Assembly: GCA_025359085.1 (NCBI GenBank)
Contig: JANYHL010000048.1
Span: 1-64,000 of the forward strand
Source: Gammaproteobacteria bacterium
Lineage (GTDB): Bacteria > Pseudomonadota > Gammaproteobacteria > Burkholderiales > Burkholderiaceae_C
DNA: 64,000 nt
Reading direction: 5' to 3'
The translations under genes and the position numbers were made by a program. How positions within the stretch are numbered: position 1 is the first letter of the stretch; the number at the start of each line of letters is the position of its first letter. The notes beneath the pieces are model-generated. The model did not search any database. It was not told where the DNA came from and saw only the letters and a program-made list of their open reading frames with translations. Positions 1 to 8,194 of this stretch are shown here, piece after piece.

Positions 1-299
1 CAAAAGCGCCAAAGAACCCAACACCATGAACACGGTTTTTTTGATAATTCCCACGAATTGCGGCTCCGTCAGTCAGGTTATCGGCGCAGCAGGATCAGAG
101 CGTCGTGTTCGATGTCAGCGGTGGCAGTGAGAAATTCCAGCGCACCTTTGAGACCGAGCTCGGGATCATTCGCGCCGCTTTGACGCAGCGCTTGGCGACG
201 CTGCCTCCACCTGCGCCGATAACCTGACTGACGGAGCCGCAATTCGTGGGAATTATCAAGAAAACCGCATTGATGGTGCTTGGCTCTTTGGCGCTTTTG
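1..299. repeat. Inverted repeat, arms 1-89 and 211-299
   Basis: The reverse complement of 1-89 matches 211-299 at 82 of 89 positions; the 49 bases nearest the 121-bp centre are identical. Each arm carries the end of one gene and the ribosome site, GTG start and first codons of the next. The seven mismatches fall in the coding part; four are silent and three change two residues (V/A, F/L). The left arm therefore looks like a diverged second copy of the 246-809 gene start, read on the minus strand from base 54 and leaving the window. It may be a true inverted duplication or a join between related sequences. Confidence 0.85.
84..227 (+). pseudogene. C-terminal fragment of an unrecognised gene
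   Basis: An open frame ending in TGA at 225-227 gives about 47 residues (starting AQQDQSVVFDVSGGSEKFQR, ending PPPAPIT). It has no start codon: upstream it runs into the left arm of the inverted repeat and meets a stop at 45-47. The 18-base gap to the next gene suggests it was once the preceding member of the same operon and was cut at about base 89. I do not recognise the protein. Confidence 0.45.
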
Positions 300-809
300 C
301 TGGTGTTGGGTTTTGCCGATCCAACTAACGTCCGCTTGATGCCGTCCATCAAGGTGCATTTTACAAATTTGTTGCGGGCACTGGGCGGCGTCGAACTGAA
401 GAACGAGCCCGTTGCAGAAGGGATATACCCCGCGATCATCGAGTTCAACCGCAAGCTGTCGCTGGCCTACCTGGCGCTCAATGCGGCCGCGCTAACAGAT
501 GCGGTGATGGATGACGGTCTGCGGCAAAACTATATTGAAGAGATCAATTTTTTGCAAAAGGACGGCCGGGCGCTGGAGTTGACGGTGCAGAACATACAAA
601 TAAAAAAAGTGAGCAAACTCGACAAGCTGATGCTGAGTGTGGACACGCTTGAATCCGTCAAAGTCAGGTACCTGAAGGTGGCTGACCGCACCGAAATCGT
701 TGCCTCTCCCGTAGCAAGCTATGCGATGAACTATACGCTGGACAAGGCTGCCTCCGGCTGGAAGATTGTGGGCGTGGAGACCAGGAAGCCTGGAAAAGGC
801 AATGAATAG
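246..809 (+). CDS. Unknown membrane-anchored protein at head of cytochrome c cluster
   Basis: The product has 187 residues. A hydrophobic N-terminal segment (about residues 7-22) looks like an uncleaved signal anchor, which would place the rest in the periplasm. The C-terminal half has alternating hydrophobic strands ending in GWKIVGVE, which resembles the last strand of NTF2-like folds; that is inference only. A GTG start at 246 is preceded by GGAG at 233-236. The end overlaps resB by 8 bases, so it is probably translated with it and may serve cytochrome maturation. I cannot name the family. A diverged copy of its start lies inverted at 1-54. Confidence 0.7.
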   Translation: MGIIKKTALMVLGSLALLLVLGFADPTNVRLMPSIKVHFTNLLRALGGVELKNEPVAEGIYPAIIEFNRKLSLAYLALNAAALTDAVMDDGLRQNYIEEINFLQKDGRALELTVQNIQIKKVSKLDKLMLSVDTLESVKVRYLKVADRTEIVASPVASYAMNYTLDKAASGWKIVGVETRKPGKGNE

Positions 810-2148
810 CGGGCAATTGAATCCAGCGCAGTTAGTGACAAAGATATGGGCGCTGGCAGGCTCCAGAAATTTTTCGGTGTTTGTGCTGGTCATGAGCATC
901 AGCTATGTGCTGATTCTCGCGGTATTTGGCTTGCTGGTTGAACCCAAGTGGCTCGACATCCTGTCCGGACTGCTTCCCTTCCAACTGCTGTACGGGCTGT
1001 TTTTTCTAAACCTGGTCCTGATTGGGATCAGGCGGGTGCCTGCTGTGATGCGGCAGTGTCAAAAAACCGGATTACCGCAGGGTAGAGAAGAACTCAACCG
1101 CTTTAACCCAGCAACACCCACCCAGGGTGCCGGCTTCAAGGTGCAGGAATTAACGCACTACCTGAGGCGGCGTGGCTACCAGGTTCAGCTTGACCAGGGC
1201 GCGGGTAACGCTGCCCCGGGCATGCACCCGGCAACGCTTCTTTACGCCAGCAGCGGGCGTTTTTCTCCGCTGGGCAACCTGCTGTTTCACGCCAGCTTTC
1301 TGCTGCTCCTGGCGGGCGCCGTGACGAACGTTTATTACCGGTTTGAAGGGACGACGCTTATTGCCGAAGGCCGTCCATTTAGTGGCGCCAAAGCCGAGTA
1401 CCGGACCATCGGCGGGGCCGCTGGTGCCGCGCTGCCCAAGGTTGATTTTGATGTTGAAACCATCGCCGCCGATTTTTGGGACGGCAGGCTGTTTTTTACC
1501 CGGCTCGAGGCACAAGTTCTGCATCGCGGTGGGCGCGATATTGCAAAATTGAGCAGTGCTGTGCAGGTAGGGAATGCGGCAGTCTCGATCGCCGGTTACG
1601 GTTACGTTCCGAGGTACGAATTGAAAAACAAGGCGGGCCAAACCGTCGATGAGGCTAATGTCATGCTGAATATATTCGCTCCGGGCAGCGAAGACAGTTT
1701 TAAGGTGCGCGGCTATCCACACAAGATATTTGTTTCGTTTTTCCCCGACCATGCGAAAGTGAAAGGGGAAATCGTCAACAAGTCAATGAACCCGGTCAAC
1801 CCGGCTTATTTCGTCCGAGTACTGCGAGGCAGAATTCCGGTTTATACCGGGTTTATCAAGCCGGGAGAGTGGGCGCAGTATGACGGCTTGAGCTTGTCTT
1901 TCCCGTCTTACATCAGGTCGGGGGAATTTCAAATCGTCAGAAATCCGGGTCATCCCTTCATCTGGATCGCCTTCATCTTGATGGGGGTTGGACTAACCTG
2001 GAAATTGCTGTTTTACCGCAAAGAGCTGGTGCTGTGGCAGGACGGCGCGGGCCGCACCTGGCTGGCCGGGCGTTTCGATTATTACCCCAAGCTGCATGCC
2101 CACTGGCTGGCTCGCCTGGCTGAGACATTCAAGGGTGAGACGGCATGA
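802..2148 (+). CDS. resB: ResB-family System II cytochrome c biogenesis protein
   Basis: This is the ResB/Ccs1 partner that, with CcsA/ResC, exports haem and attaches it to apocytochrome c outside the membrane. The 448-residue protein has hydrophobic segments near residues 22-45 and 57-76, a third around 160 (LLFHASFLLLLAGAV), a long soluble domain and a last segment near 388-408, the usual ResB layout. I chose ATG 802 because it overlaps the end of the upstream gene; the frame is open further upstream to 766. The stop overlaps the next ATG (ATGA), so resB and ccsA are coupled. Family assignment is firm, substrate unknown. Confidence 0.85.
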   Translation: MNSGQLNPAQLVTKIWALAGSRNFSVFVLVMSISYVLILAVFGLLVEPKWLDILSGLLPFQLLYGLFFLNLVLIGIRRVPAVMRQCQKTGLPQGREELNRFNPATPTQGAGFKVQELTHYLRRRGYQVQLDQGAGNAAPGMHPATLLYASSGRFSPLGNLLFHASFLLLLAGAVTNVYYRFEGTTLIAEGRPFSGAKAEYRTIGGAAGAALPKVDFDVETIAADFWDGRLFFTRLEAQVLHRGGRDIAKLSSAVQVGNAAVSIAGYGYVPRYELKNKAGQTVDEANVMLNIFAPGSEDSFKVRGYPHKIFVSFFPDHAKVKGEIVNKSMNPVNPAYFVRVLRGRIPVYTGFIKPGEWAQYDGLSLSFPSYIRSGEFQIVRNPGHPFIWIAFILMGVGLTWKLLFYRKELVLWQDGAGRTWLAGRFDYYPKLHAHWLARLAETFKGETA

Positions 2149-2990
2149 CTTTTTTAGAGACCTTGTCCCTTGCGGTGGCCGGTGCGCTTTATTTGGCCGC
2201 CTTTTTCCTGGCGCGAAGCGGGTTGGTGCGCTACGGTTTTTTTGGCCTTGTGGCCGGTCTTGTCTTCCAACTCTCTTCTGTCGCCATGCGGTGGGTGGGG
2301 GTTGGCCATCCGCCGGTTTTTGGCACCTACGAAGCCACCTTGAGCGCAAGTTGGTTTCTGCTGCTGTTTGTCGCGTTTTCTTACCGCTCCGTGCATGGCT
2401 CTTTCCGATTGCTGGTTTTGACTTCTGTGCCGATGGCGTTGCTCCTCCTGCTGTATGGCCTGGCCTTTTTCAACACCGAAAGAATGCCGCTGACGATCTC
2501 GGAGCTGAGCCTGTGGGTTGACTTTCACGCGCTCTTTTCCTGGCTCGCCTTTGCGCCATTTACCCTGGCGTTTTGTCTGTCCGGGTTCTATCTGTGGGCA
2601 AGCCGGAGCGACGCCGCCAGTGCAGGAAAGAAAACCGCGCCGGTCAACACGCAGCCGCAACTGGCCATCATCGATGAACTCGCCTTTCGTTACATCAACT
2701 TCGGTTTTGTCAATCACACGGTCATGTTTGCCCTGGGCAGCTACTATTCTTCGATCCTGTTCGGGACCTGGTGGCGCTGGGACCCGGTGTTTTCGATTTC
2801 GCTGATGGCCTGGCTTATGCTCGGCCTGACTATCCATCTGCGGCTGTTTTTTAACTGGAACGGCCGACGGGCCGCCTGGCTTTTTGTCACCGTTTTTTCG
2901 GTGATCAACTTTTCATATTGGGGAATGGTTTTTCTTACGGCGGGGAGCACATTTCATATCTTTGATGTTGACCTGAAGCTGCAGCATTAA
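2145..2990 (+). CDS. CcsA/ResC-type cytochrome c assembly protein (first copy)
   Basis: This 281-residue polytopic protein of the CcsA/CcmC/CcmF haem-handling family has about eight hydrophobic segments. It carries the tryptophan-rich haem-binding motif as GTWWRWDP (about residues 206-213) and an earlier GHPP motif near residue 54. Conserved histidines flank the WWD loop (VNHTVMF before, TIHLRLFF after). It starts inside the resB stop (ATGA) and would form the haem channel with ResB. It differs clearly from the second CcsA directly downstream, so the two are paralogues with possibly different roles. Confidence 0.85.
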   Translation: MTFLETLSLAVAGALYLAAFFLARSGLVRYGFFGLVAGLVFQLSSVAMRWVGVGHPPVFGTYEATLSASWFLLLFVAFSYRSVHGSFRLLVLTSVPMALLLLLYGLAFFNTERMPLTISELSLWVDFHALFSWLAFAPFTLAFCLSGFYLWASRSDAASAGKKTAPVNTQPQLAIIDELAFRYINFGFVNHTVMFALGSYYSSILFGTWWRWDPVFSISLMAWLMLGLTIHLRLFFNWNGRRAAWLFVTVFSVINFSYWGMVFLTAGSTFHIFDVDLKLQH

Positions 2991-3054
2991 GGCTTTCTTT
3001 AGCAAGACCTTTACCGATCTTGTACATTACCGACTCATTCAAGTTTTTGATTCC

Positions 3055-3882
3055 ATGCTGACTGTACTCTCCGTCCTTTTCTGGCTGACCGCCATTGTCT
3101 ATGCACTCGGTTTCGGTCTGTTCACCGTGGCGCTGGTGTTTCGCAAACCGCGCCCGCTGGAGCTTGCCATTTTGGTCGTGTGGGGCGGCTTCCTCTTGCA
3201 TACTGTGGTGATTGCTGCGCGATGGGCACAGACCGGCCATCCACCCTTTGTTTCCTACTTTGAAGCCATGTCTGCCACGGCCTGGTTCGGCATGCTCAGC
3301 TATCTGGTGCTACAGCAGTGGAAGCCCTTCCTGCGTGCGACCGGAGTAGGGCTGATGCCATTTATCGTGCTGCTGATGGGATGGGCTGGAACGCACCCGA
3401 TCGGCGGAGAATCGCTGCCGGTGAGTCTGCAAAGTTTCTGGCTCTTTGTGCATGCCGGGTTTGCCACGGCGGCGGCGGGTTGTTTCATGTTTGCGGCGGG
3501 CGTGGCGGCCATGCGCCTGTATCAGCAACGCCAAAATGTACTGACGGACCCGGCTTTGGGTATCGAGCCCGGCGACCGCTACGATGAGTTCAACTTCCGA
3601 CTCATGCTGCTGGGTTTTGTATTCTGGGGCATCATGATTGTGTCGGGCGCCGTCTGGGCCGATGCCGCATGGGGGCGCTACTGGGGCTGGGATCCAATTG
3701 AGCTATGGAGCCTCATCAGTTGGCTGGTGTATGTCATCTATCTTCATATTTATACCGTGTGGAAGAAACTGCGTGGCGTCTTTCTGGCCTGGTATTCCAT
3801 CGTGGGAGCGCTTTTTGTTGCGTTTTCGCTCTGGGGAATCCGTTTTCTCTACGATACGGTCCACTCCTACGGAGGCATCTGA
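3055..3882 (+). CDS. ccsA: CcsA/ResC-type cytochrome c assembly protein (second copy)
   Basis: This 275-residue membrane protein has the canonical CcsA signature: GHPP near residue 61 and a WWD-type loop GRYWGWDPIELWSLI near residue 208, followed by a helix with a likely haem-ligand histidine (VYVIYLHIY). This is closer to textbook CcsA than the first copy. A 64-base gap separates it from the first copy and a 3-base gap from the next gene. Two adjacent CcsA-type genes for one ResB is unusual; one may deliver haem to a special cytochrome or a modified haem. Confidence 0.88.
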   Translation: MLTVLSVLFWLTAIVYALGFGLFTVALVFRKPRPLELAILVVWGGFLLHTVVIAARWAQTGHPPFVSYFEAMSATAWFGMLSYLVLQQWKPFLRATGVGLMPFIVLLMGWAGTHPIGGESLPVSLQSFWLFVHAGFATAAAGCFMFAAGVAAMRLYQQRQNVLTDPALGIEPGDRYDEFNFRLMLLGFVFWGIMIVSGAVWADAAWGRYWGWDPIELWSLISWLVYVIYLHIYTVWKKLRGVFLAWYSIVGALFVAFSLWGIRFLYDTVHSYGGI

Positions 3883-3885
3883 GGC

Positions 3886-4923
3886 ATGAACTGGCATTTG
3901 AAGCGCTCGCACTGGGCCATCGCGCTCGTGCTGCTGGCAGCGGTGTTGACCGGATTGGGCATCGCTTATTTCACCCGGACGGTGATGGAGCGCGCCGCCA
4001 CCATGACCGAACCCACCGCGTTCAATCAGCCGCCTGTCTTCATCGGCTTGCAGCCAACGCCGGAACCCGACAAGTTGAGACCTTTCGCGCTGGCGCTGCA
4101 CGAAAGAAAGCTGCTGGTCTCCTACCTGAGTTCGGACCGTGTCGATGAATTCTCCGACAAACTCGTGCACTTGCGCACGCTGCATCTGCTTGACAACGAA
4201 CCGGCATCGATCACCGGTCTGGCTGTGGAGGGCGACCGGATTTATGCCACCGATTTCAAATCGGGCGACTTGCTGTTCGTGGACTACAAGACCGGCAAGC
4301 TGCTGCAGGCGTATGGCTGGCAGCCCGATCAAAAAACGCGCATGAAGGCCTTGGGTGTGGCTTTTTATAAAAACAATTTGTACGTCTCCGATGTGGCCTC
4401 CAGGCAAATGCTGGCGATTGGCGCGCAGGACGAAAAGGATATGACTGCAGAAGGCGAGCTGATTGCCCGTTTTCCGAACGGCGGGGCGGCCGAGTTCGAG
4501 CTCGGTTATCCGACCTCGGCCACGGTCACGCCCGATGGCCGCCTGCTGGTGAGCGATGCCAAGAGCGGCGAAGTGAAGGCCTTTACCTGCAGCGGCAGGT
4601 CGGCGCATCTGTTTGAAAAAGACGGCGCTGCAGCCCTCAAGGCGCCGATGGGCATCGCCCTGGATGACCTTCCATCCCCCGCGCTGCTGGAGAAGAAAGC
4701 CAAGGAATTCACACCGTCCAAGAACCGCGTCAACGACCAGGGGAGGATTCATGTGGTCGATGCGGCGCCGGCAGGAGTCAAAGTGTTCGACTCGCTGGGA
4801 AAATATGTCCTGAGCTATGGAACGGAGCTACGGCAGCCGAACGGCATTGCGATCGATCAAAAGAGAAGGTTGATTTTTATTTCGGATACCGCATTGCATG
4901 CCATTGCGGTTTACAAGTATTGA
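3886..4923 (+). CDS. Membrane-anchored NHL/beta-propeller repeat protein
   Basis: The 345-residue protein has an N-terminal hydrophobic anchor (about residues 9-28) followed by blades of NHL type: segments of the form hydrophobic-DGRLLVSD or GIAIDxxRRLIFISD recur (for example near 208-222 and at the C-terminus PNGIAIDQKRRLIFISDTA). Such propellers are common partners of periplasmic c-type cytochromes and usually act as protein-binding scaffolds. It lies 3 bases after the second ccsA and 3 bases before the next gene. Its ligand cannot be read from sequence. Confidence 0.75.
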   Translation: MNWHLKRSHWAIALVLLAAVLTGLGIAYFTRTVMERAATMTEPTAFNQPPVFIGLQPTPEPDKLRPFALALHERKLLVSYLSSDRVDEFSDKLVHLRTLHLLDNEPASITGLAVEGDRIYATDFKSGDLLFVDYKTGKLLQAYGWQPDQKTRMKALGVAFYKNNLYVSDVASRQMLAIGAQDEKDMTAEGELIARFPNGGAAEFELGYPTSATVTPDGRLLVSDAKSGEVKAFTCSGRSAHLFEKDGAAALKAPMGIALDDLPSPALLEKKAKEFTPSKNRVNDQGRIHVVDAAPAGVKVFDSLGKYVLSYGTELRQPNGIAIDQKRRLIFISDTALHAIAVYKY

Positions 4924-4926
4924 TTT

Positions 4927-5307
4927 ATGGACCATTCCACACTCGCCATTTTCGTCATGTTGAACAACTGGTTCCATGACTTTTCGGTAGCGCTGCTGTT
5001 TTGCAGCCTGCTTTTATTGTGGTTCATCTATCGGAAAACGCAGGAACAACCCGATGCAAGCTGGATTGGGTTTGCGCGGGATCTTGCCAAAAGTTTGAAC
5101 CAGGTGACTCGCGTCTGCTGGGCCCTGCTTATTTTGCTCGGCATCGGTCGTACCCTGTCGTATGAAAAGTTCGAATGGGCAGAGGCGGCCGGCAGCGGGC
5201 AAGTGGCGGCGCTGGTTTTGAAGCATGTTTTGCTGGTGTCGCTGGTGCTAGGCGGGACGGTGATTCAGTTGCGTCTGCGGAAATTTTTTAAGGAGTGCAA
5301 GATTTGA
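4927..5307 (+). CDS. Small membrane protein, unknown
   Basis: The 126-residue protein has three hydrophobic segments (about 17-36, 60-75 and 92-112) and two histidines near the membrane edges (HDFS at 17 and KHVLL near 99) that could in principle bind haem. It lies in the operon between the propeller gene and the radical SAM gene; its TGA overlaps the TTG start of the latter. I do not recognise a named family. The context suggests a membrane partner of the cytochrome or haem pathway. Confidence 0.65.
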   Translation: MDHSTLAIFVMLNNWFHDFSVALLFCSLLLLWFIYRKTQEQPDASWIGFARDLAKSLNQVTRVCWALLILLGIGRTLSYEKFEWAEAAGSGQVAALVLKHVLLVSLVLGGTVIQLRLRKFFKECKI

Positions 5308-6791
5308 AGAACCTGCCCAAAATATTGTTTGTCACCGCACCCTACCATTGCTGGGGCGTTCAGGTGGTGGGCTCGTGGCCGCCATTGCATCTGGTGTATC
5401 TGGCCGGTGCCGTGCGTGGCGCTGGCGTGGAGCCGAAAATCTACGATGCAATGAACAAGTCACACTCGTATGTGGAAATCCGGGCCGAGATAGAACGCTT
5501 CAAACCCGACTACGTGCTGACTTACGACTACCTTCCGGTGACCGGCGCCATCAGCACCGCTGCCATGCCGGATTCAATTGCGATTTTGAAACTGGCCAAG
5601 GAGATCAACCCCGCAATTGTGACCATACTGGGCGGGCCGCACCCCACTTTCTTGCCGGCGGAAGTGTTTGAGTCTGAAAAAGATGCGCTCGACTATATTA
5701 TTCTTGGCGAAGGAGAATTGATATTAAAAGCGCTGTTGTTGGCTTTGCAGGAGGGCACGCCCGGTGCGGTCAAAGAGGTCAAGGGGATTGCCTACCGCGA
5801 GCACGGCAAGACGGTTATCAATGCCAGGCAGGAGCAGATACGCAATCTGGATGAATTGACGCCAGCCTGGGATCTGCTGGAGTGGGAGCTTTACAACTAC
5901 TGGGTTCATCCGGGTGGGAGAATGGCTTCCATATTGACTTCGCGCGGTTGCGAGATGAGCTGTAGTTTTTGCAGTCAACGGCTTTTCTGGCGCGGCAGTT
6001 GGCGCGCCAGGGAGCCGGAAAAGGTGATCGAAGAAATTGTTTTTCTGCATGAAAAACATCAGGTCATGGTGTTTACTCTGATTGATGCTTATCCGACCCG
6101 GGACCGGCACCGCTGGGAACGCCTGCTGGACTTGCTGATTGAAAAAAATCTGCCGATATCACTGCTCATGGAAACGAGGGTCGAAGATATTGTGCGCGAC
6201 CAGGATATCCTGGACAAATACAAGAAAGCCGGGGTCATCCATATCTACATGGGGGCCGAAAGCGGCGATGACGATGTTCTGAACAGCCTGAACAAGGGCA
6301 TTGAGATGAAAACCACCAAGCTTGCGCTTGAGTTGCTGAATAAGGCCGGGATCGTCACGGAAGCGTCTTTCATGGTCGGCTTTCCGGAGGAAACCTGGGA
6401 CTCCGTCAAGAAAACCATTGCGGCGGCAATTTATCTCAACCCTGACGTTGCCGTTTTCCCGATCGTGACGCCCTGGCCTTACACACCGATGTACAAGGAG
6501 ATGAAGGACAGAATCCGGGTTTTTGATTATTCCAAATACAACCTGGTCACACCGATCATCGAACCCTTGCAAATGACGCTGGAAGAGGTGACTCAGGCAT
6601 TGGCAAAATGCTATATGGAGTTTTACAGTCACAAGATGCAGGAAATATTTACCCTTGAAGAAGGCTTCAAAAAAGATTACATGATGAGTGCCATGCGTTT
6701 GATGATGAAGGAGCAATGTTCTGCCTTCAGGATGACGGGCATGAAAATGCCCGATCTGGGCGCTTTTTTCCCGGCGCAAGCGCTAACTTGA
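5304..6791 (+). CDS. BchE-like B12-binding-domain radical SAM enzyme
   Basis: The 495-residue protein has an N-terminal cobalamin-binding-type domain (about 5-150) with SWPPLHLVYLAGAVRGAG and YDAMN, then a radical SAM barrel with C216-x3-C220-x2-C223 for the [4Fe-4S] cluster. Family marks shared with anaerobic Mg-protoporphyrin monomethyl ester cyclase BchE include CSQ..FW after the cluster, TPWPYTPMY and DYSKYNLVTPI near the C-terminus. I chose TTG 5304: AAGGAG at 5290-5295 is 8 bases upstream and TTG overlaps the previous TGA. A GTG at 5295 would sit on the Shine-Dalgarno itself. No bacteriochlorophyll genes are nearby, so the substrate is open; a tetrapyrrole is inference. Confidence 0.85.
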   Translation: MKNLPKILFVTAPYHCWGVQVVGSWPPLHLVYLAGAVRGAGVEPKIYDAMNKSHSYVEIRAEIERFKPDYVLTYDYLPVTGAISTAAMPDSIAILKLAKEINPAIVTILGGPHPTFLPAEVFESEKDALDYIILGEGELILKALLLALQEGTPGAVKEVKGIAYREHGKTVINARQEQIRNLDELTPAWDLLEWELYNYWVHPGGRMASILTSRGCEMSCSFCSQRLFWRGSWRAREPEKVIEEIVFLHEKHQVMVFTLIDAYPTRDRHRWERLLDLLIEKNLPISLLMETRVEDIVRDQDILDKYKKAGVIHIYMGAESGDDDVLNSLNKGIEMKTTKLALELLNKAGIVTEASFMVGFPEETWDSVKKTIAAAIYLNPDVAVFPIVTPWPYTPMYKEMKDRIRVFDYSKYNLVTPIIEPLQMTLEEVTQALAKCYMEFYSHKMQEIFTLEEGFKKDYMMSAMRLMMKEQCSAFRMTGMKMPDLGAFFPAQALT

Positions 6792-6793
6792 CG

Positions 6794-8194
6794 CTACTGC
6801 ATTGCGCTAGGAGTGCTGTCTTGCTGCGACGTTTCAAGGGGTTCGCATTCTTCGAGTTTTCGGTAAAGGCTGGACAATCCGATGCCTAGTTTTTGCGCCG
6901 CGCAACGGCGGTCGCCGTCGGCTTCGCTGATGGCATTGGAAATGACCGACAGCTCGAAGCGGCGTACCTGATCGCGCAGATTTTCACCCGATGCCGACTC
7001 AGTCGGTCGGCTTAACGCCATGCGCGTGATCTGGGAGGGTAAATCGGAGCAGCCAATGTGTCCCTCCTCGGCCAAAATCAGCGCACGATCAATGACATTT
7101 TCCATTTCTCGCACGTTTCCCGGCCAAGCATAAGCACTCAGCATTTCCTCCGCTTCTGGGTCAATGGAGATGTTGTGTTCATCACCTGAGTGTTTTGCGT
7201 TGCGCTGGAGCAGAAAGCGCAGCAGATCGGGGATGTCCTGCCGGTGTTCGCGCAATGGCGGTATATGCACATGGAAAACGGTCAGGCGGAAATACAGGTC
7301 CTGACGAAATTTGCCGTCAACGACCATCTGTTTGAGATCGCGGTTGGTCGCCGCGACAATGCGGACATCGGCATGGCGAAATTGCTCGCTGCCAACCGGG
7401 CGAACCATTTTTTCCTCGATCACATGCAACAGTTTTACCTGCAATTGCAGCGGCAGATCACCGATTTCATCCAGAAAAAGGGTGCCTTTGTCGGCTTCCA
7501 GGAACAGTCCTTTGCGTGCCTTGTCGGCGCCCGTGAAAGAGCCCTTGGTGTGGCCGAATAATTCGCTTTCCATCAGGTTCTCTGGAATGGCGCCGCAATT
7601 GACCGGAATAAAGGGTGCATCGGCGCGCCGACTTTGCTGGTGGATCAGGCGTGCGATCACGCCTTTGCCGGTTCCGCTTTCTCCGGTCACCAGAACCGTG
7701 CTGTCGGTTGGCGCGACCTTGCTGATCAGGCGCTCCACCTGCTGCATGGCGGGCGAACCAAAGCCGAACATGTCTTCCTTTTTGCCCTGAACCAGTCTGC
7801 GCAGCACCCGATTCTCGTCGCGCAGACCGCGCAGATCGCCAACTTTCACCAGCCGGTGCATGATCTCTTCATTGCGCAAGGGCTTGATCATGTAATCAGC
7901 AGCGCCAGCCTGAATTGCTTCAATTGCGGTGTCCACCGACGCATAGGCCGTCATCATGATGAAGTTGGTGTCGATGCCAGCGGCACGGGTGCGTCGTACC
8001 AGTTCGATGCCAGTGATGCCCGGCATCTGGATATCGCAGAGGGCCACATCCACATCGCCTTTGGAGAGCCGCTCGAACGCATCGGTGCCGTTGGCGGCCT
8101 GGCTAACGAAGTGCCCGGCCTTGGTTAAATAGGCGGCCAGTATCTGCCGGATTGCAGGCTCGTCGTCGATGACCAGCACGACCAGTGATTTCAT
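6794..8194 (-). CDS. NtrC-family sigma-54 response regulator
   Basis: The 466-residue protein has a receiver domain at 1-120 (VLVIDDEP, phosphoacceptor Asp in CDIQMPG), an AAA+ domain with Walker A GESGTGKG and the sigma-54 contact loop as GSFTGA (usual form GAFTGA), and a C-terminal Fis-type helix-turn-helix (DGDRRCAAQKLGIGLSSLYRKL). The frame runs upstream to 8317, but ATG 8194 begins the receiver and overlaps the kinase stop (ATGA), so kinase and regulator are coupled. Its stop is 2 bases from the convergent radical SAM stop with no terminator between. The target promoters are unknown. Confidence 0.92.
   Translation of the reverse strand: MKSLVVLVIDDEPAIRQILAAYLTKAGHFVSQAANGTDAFERLSKGDVDVALCDIQMPGITGIELVRRTRAAGIDTNFIMMTAYASVDTAIEAIQAGAADYMIKPLRNEEIMHRLVKVGDLRGLRDENRVLRRLVQGKKEDMFGFGSPAMQQVERLISKVAPTDSTVLVTGESGTGKGVIARLIHQQSRRADAPFIPVNCGAIPENLMESELFGHTKGSFTGADKARKGLFLEADKGTLFLDEIGDLPLQLQVKLLHVIEEKMVRPVGSEQFRHADVRIVAATNRDLKQMVVDGKFRQDLYFRLTVFHVHIPPLREHRQDIPDLLRFLLQRNAKHSGDEHNISIDPEAEEMLSAYAWPGNVREMENVIDRALILAEEGHIGCSDLPSQITRMALSRPTESASGENLRDQVRRFELSVISNAISEADGDRRCAAQKLGIGLSSLYRKLEECEPLETSQQDSTPSAMQ

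Noticed and set aside
5295-5303. GTG 5295 as start of the radical SAM gene
   Set aside because: The GTG overlaps the AAGGAG ribosome-binding site itself; TTG 5304 has correct spacing and overlaps the upstream stop.
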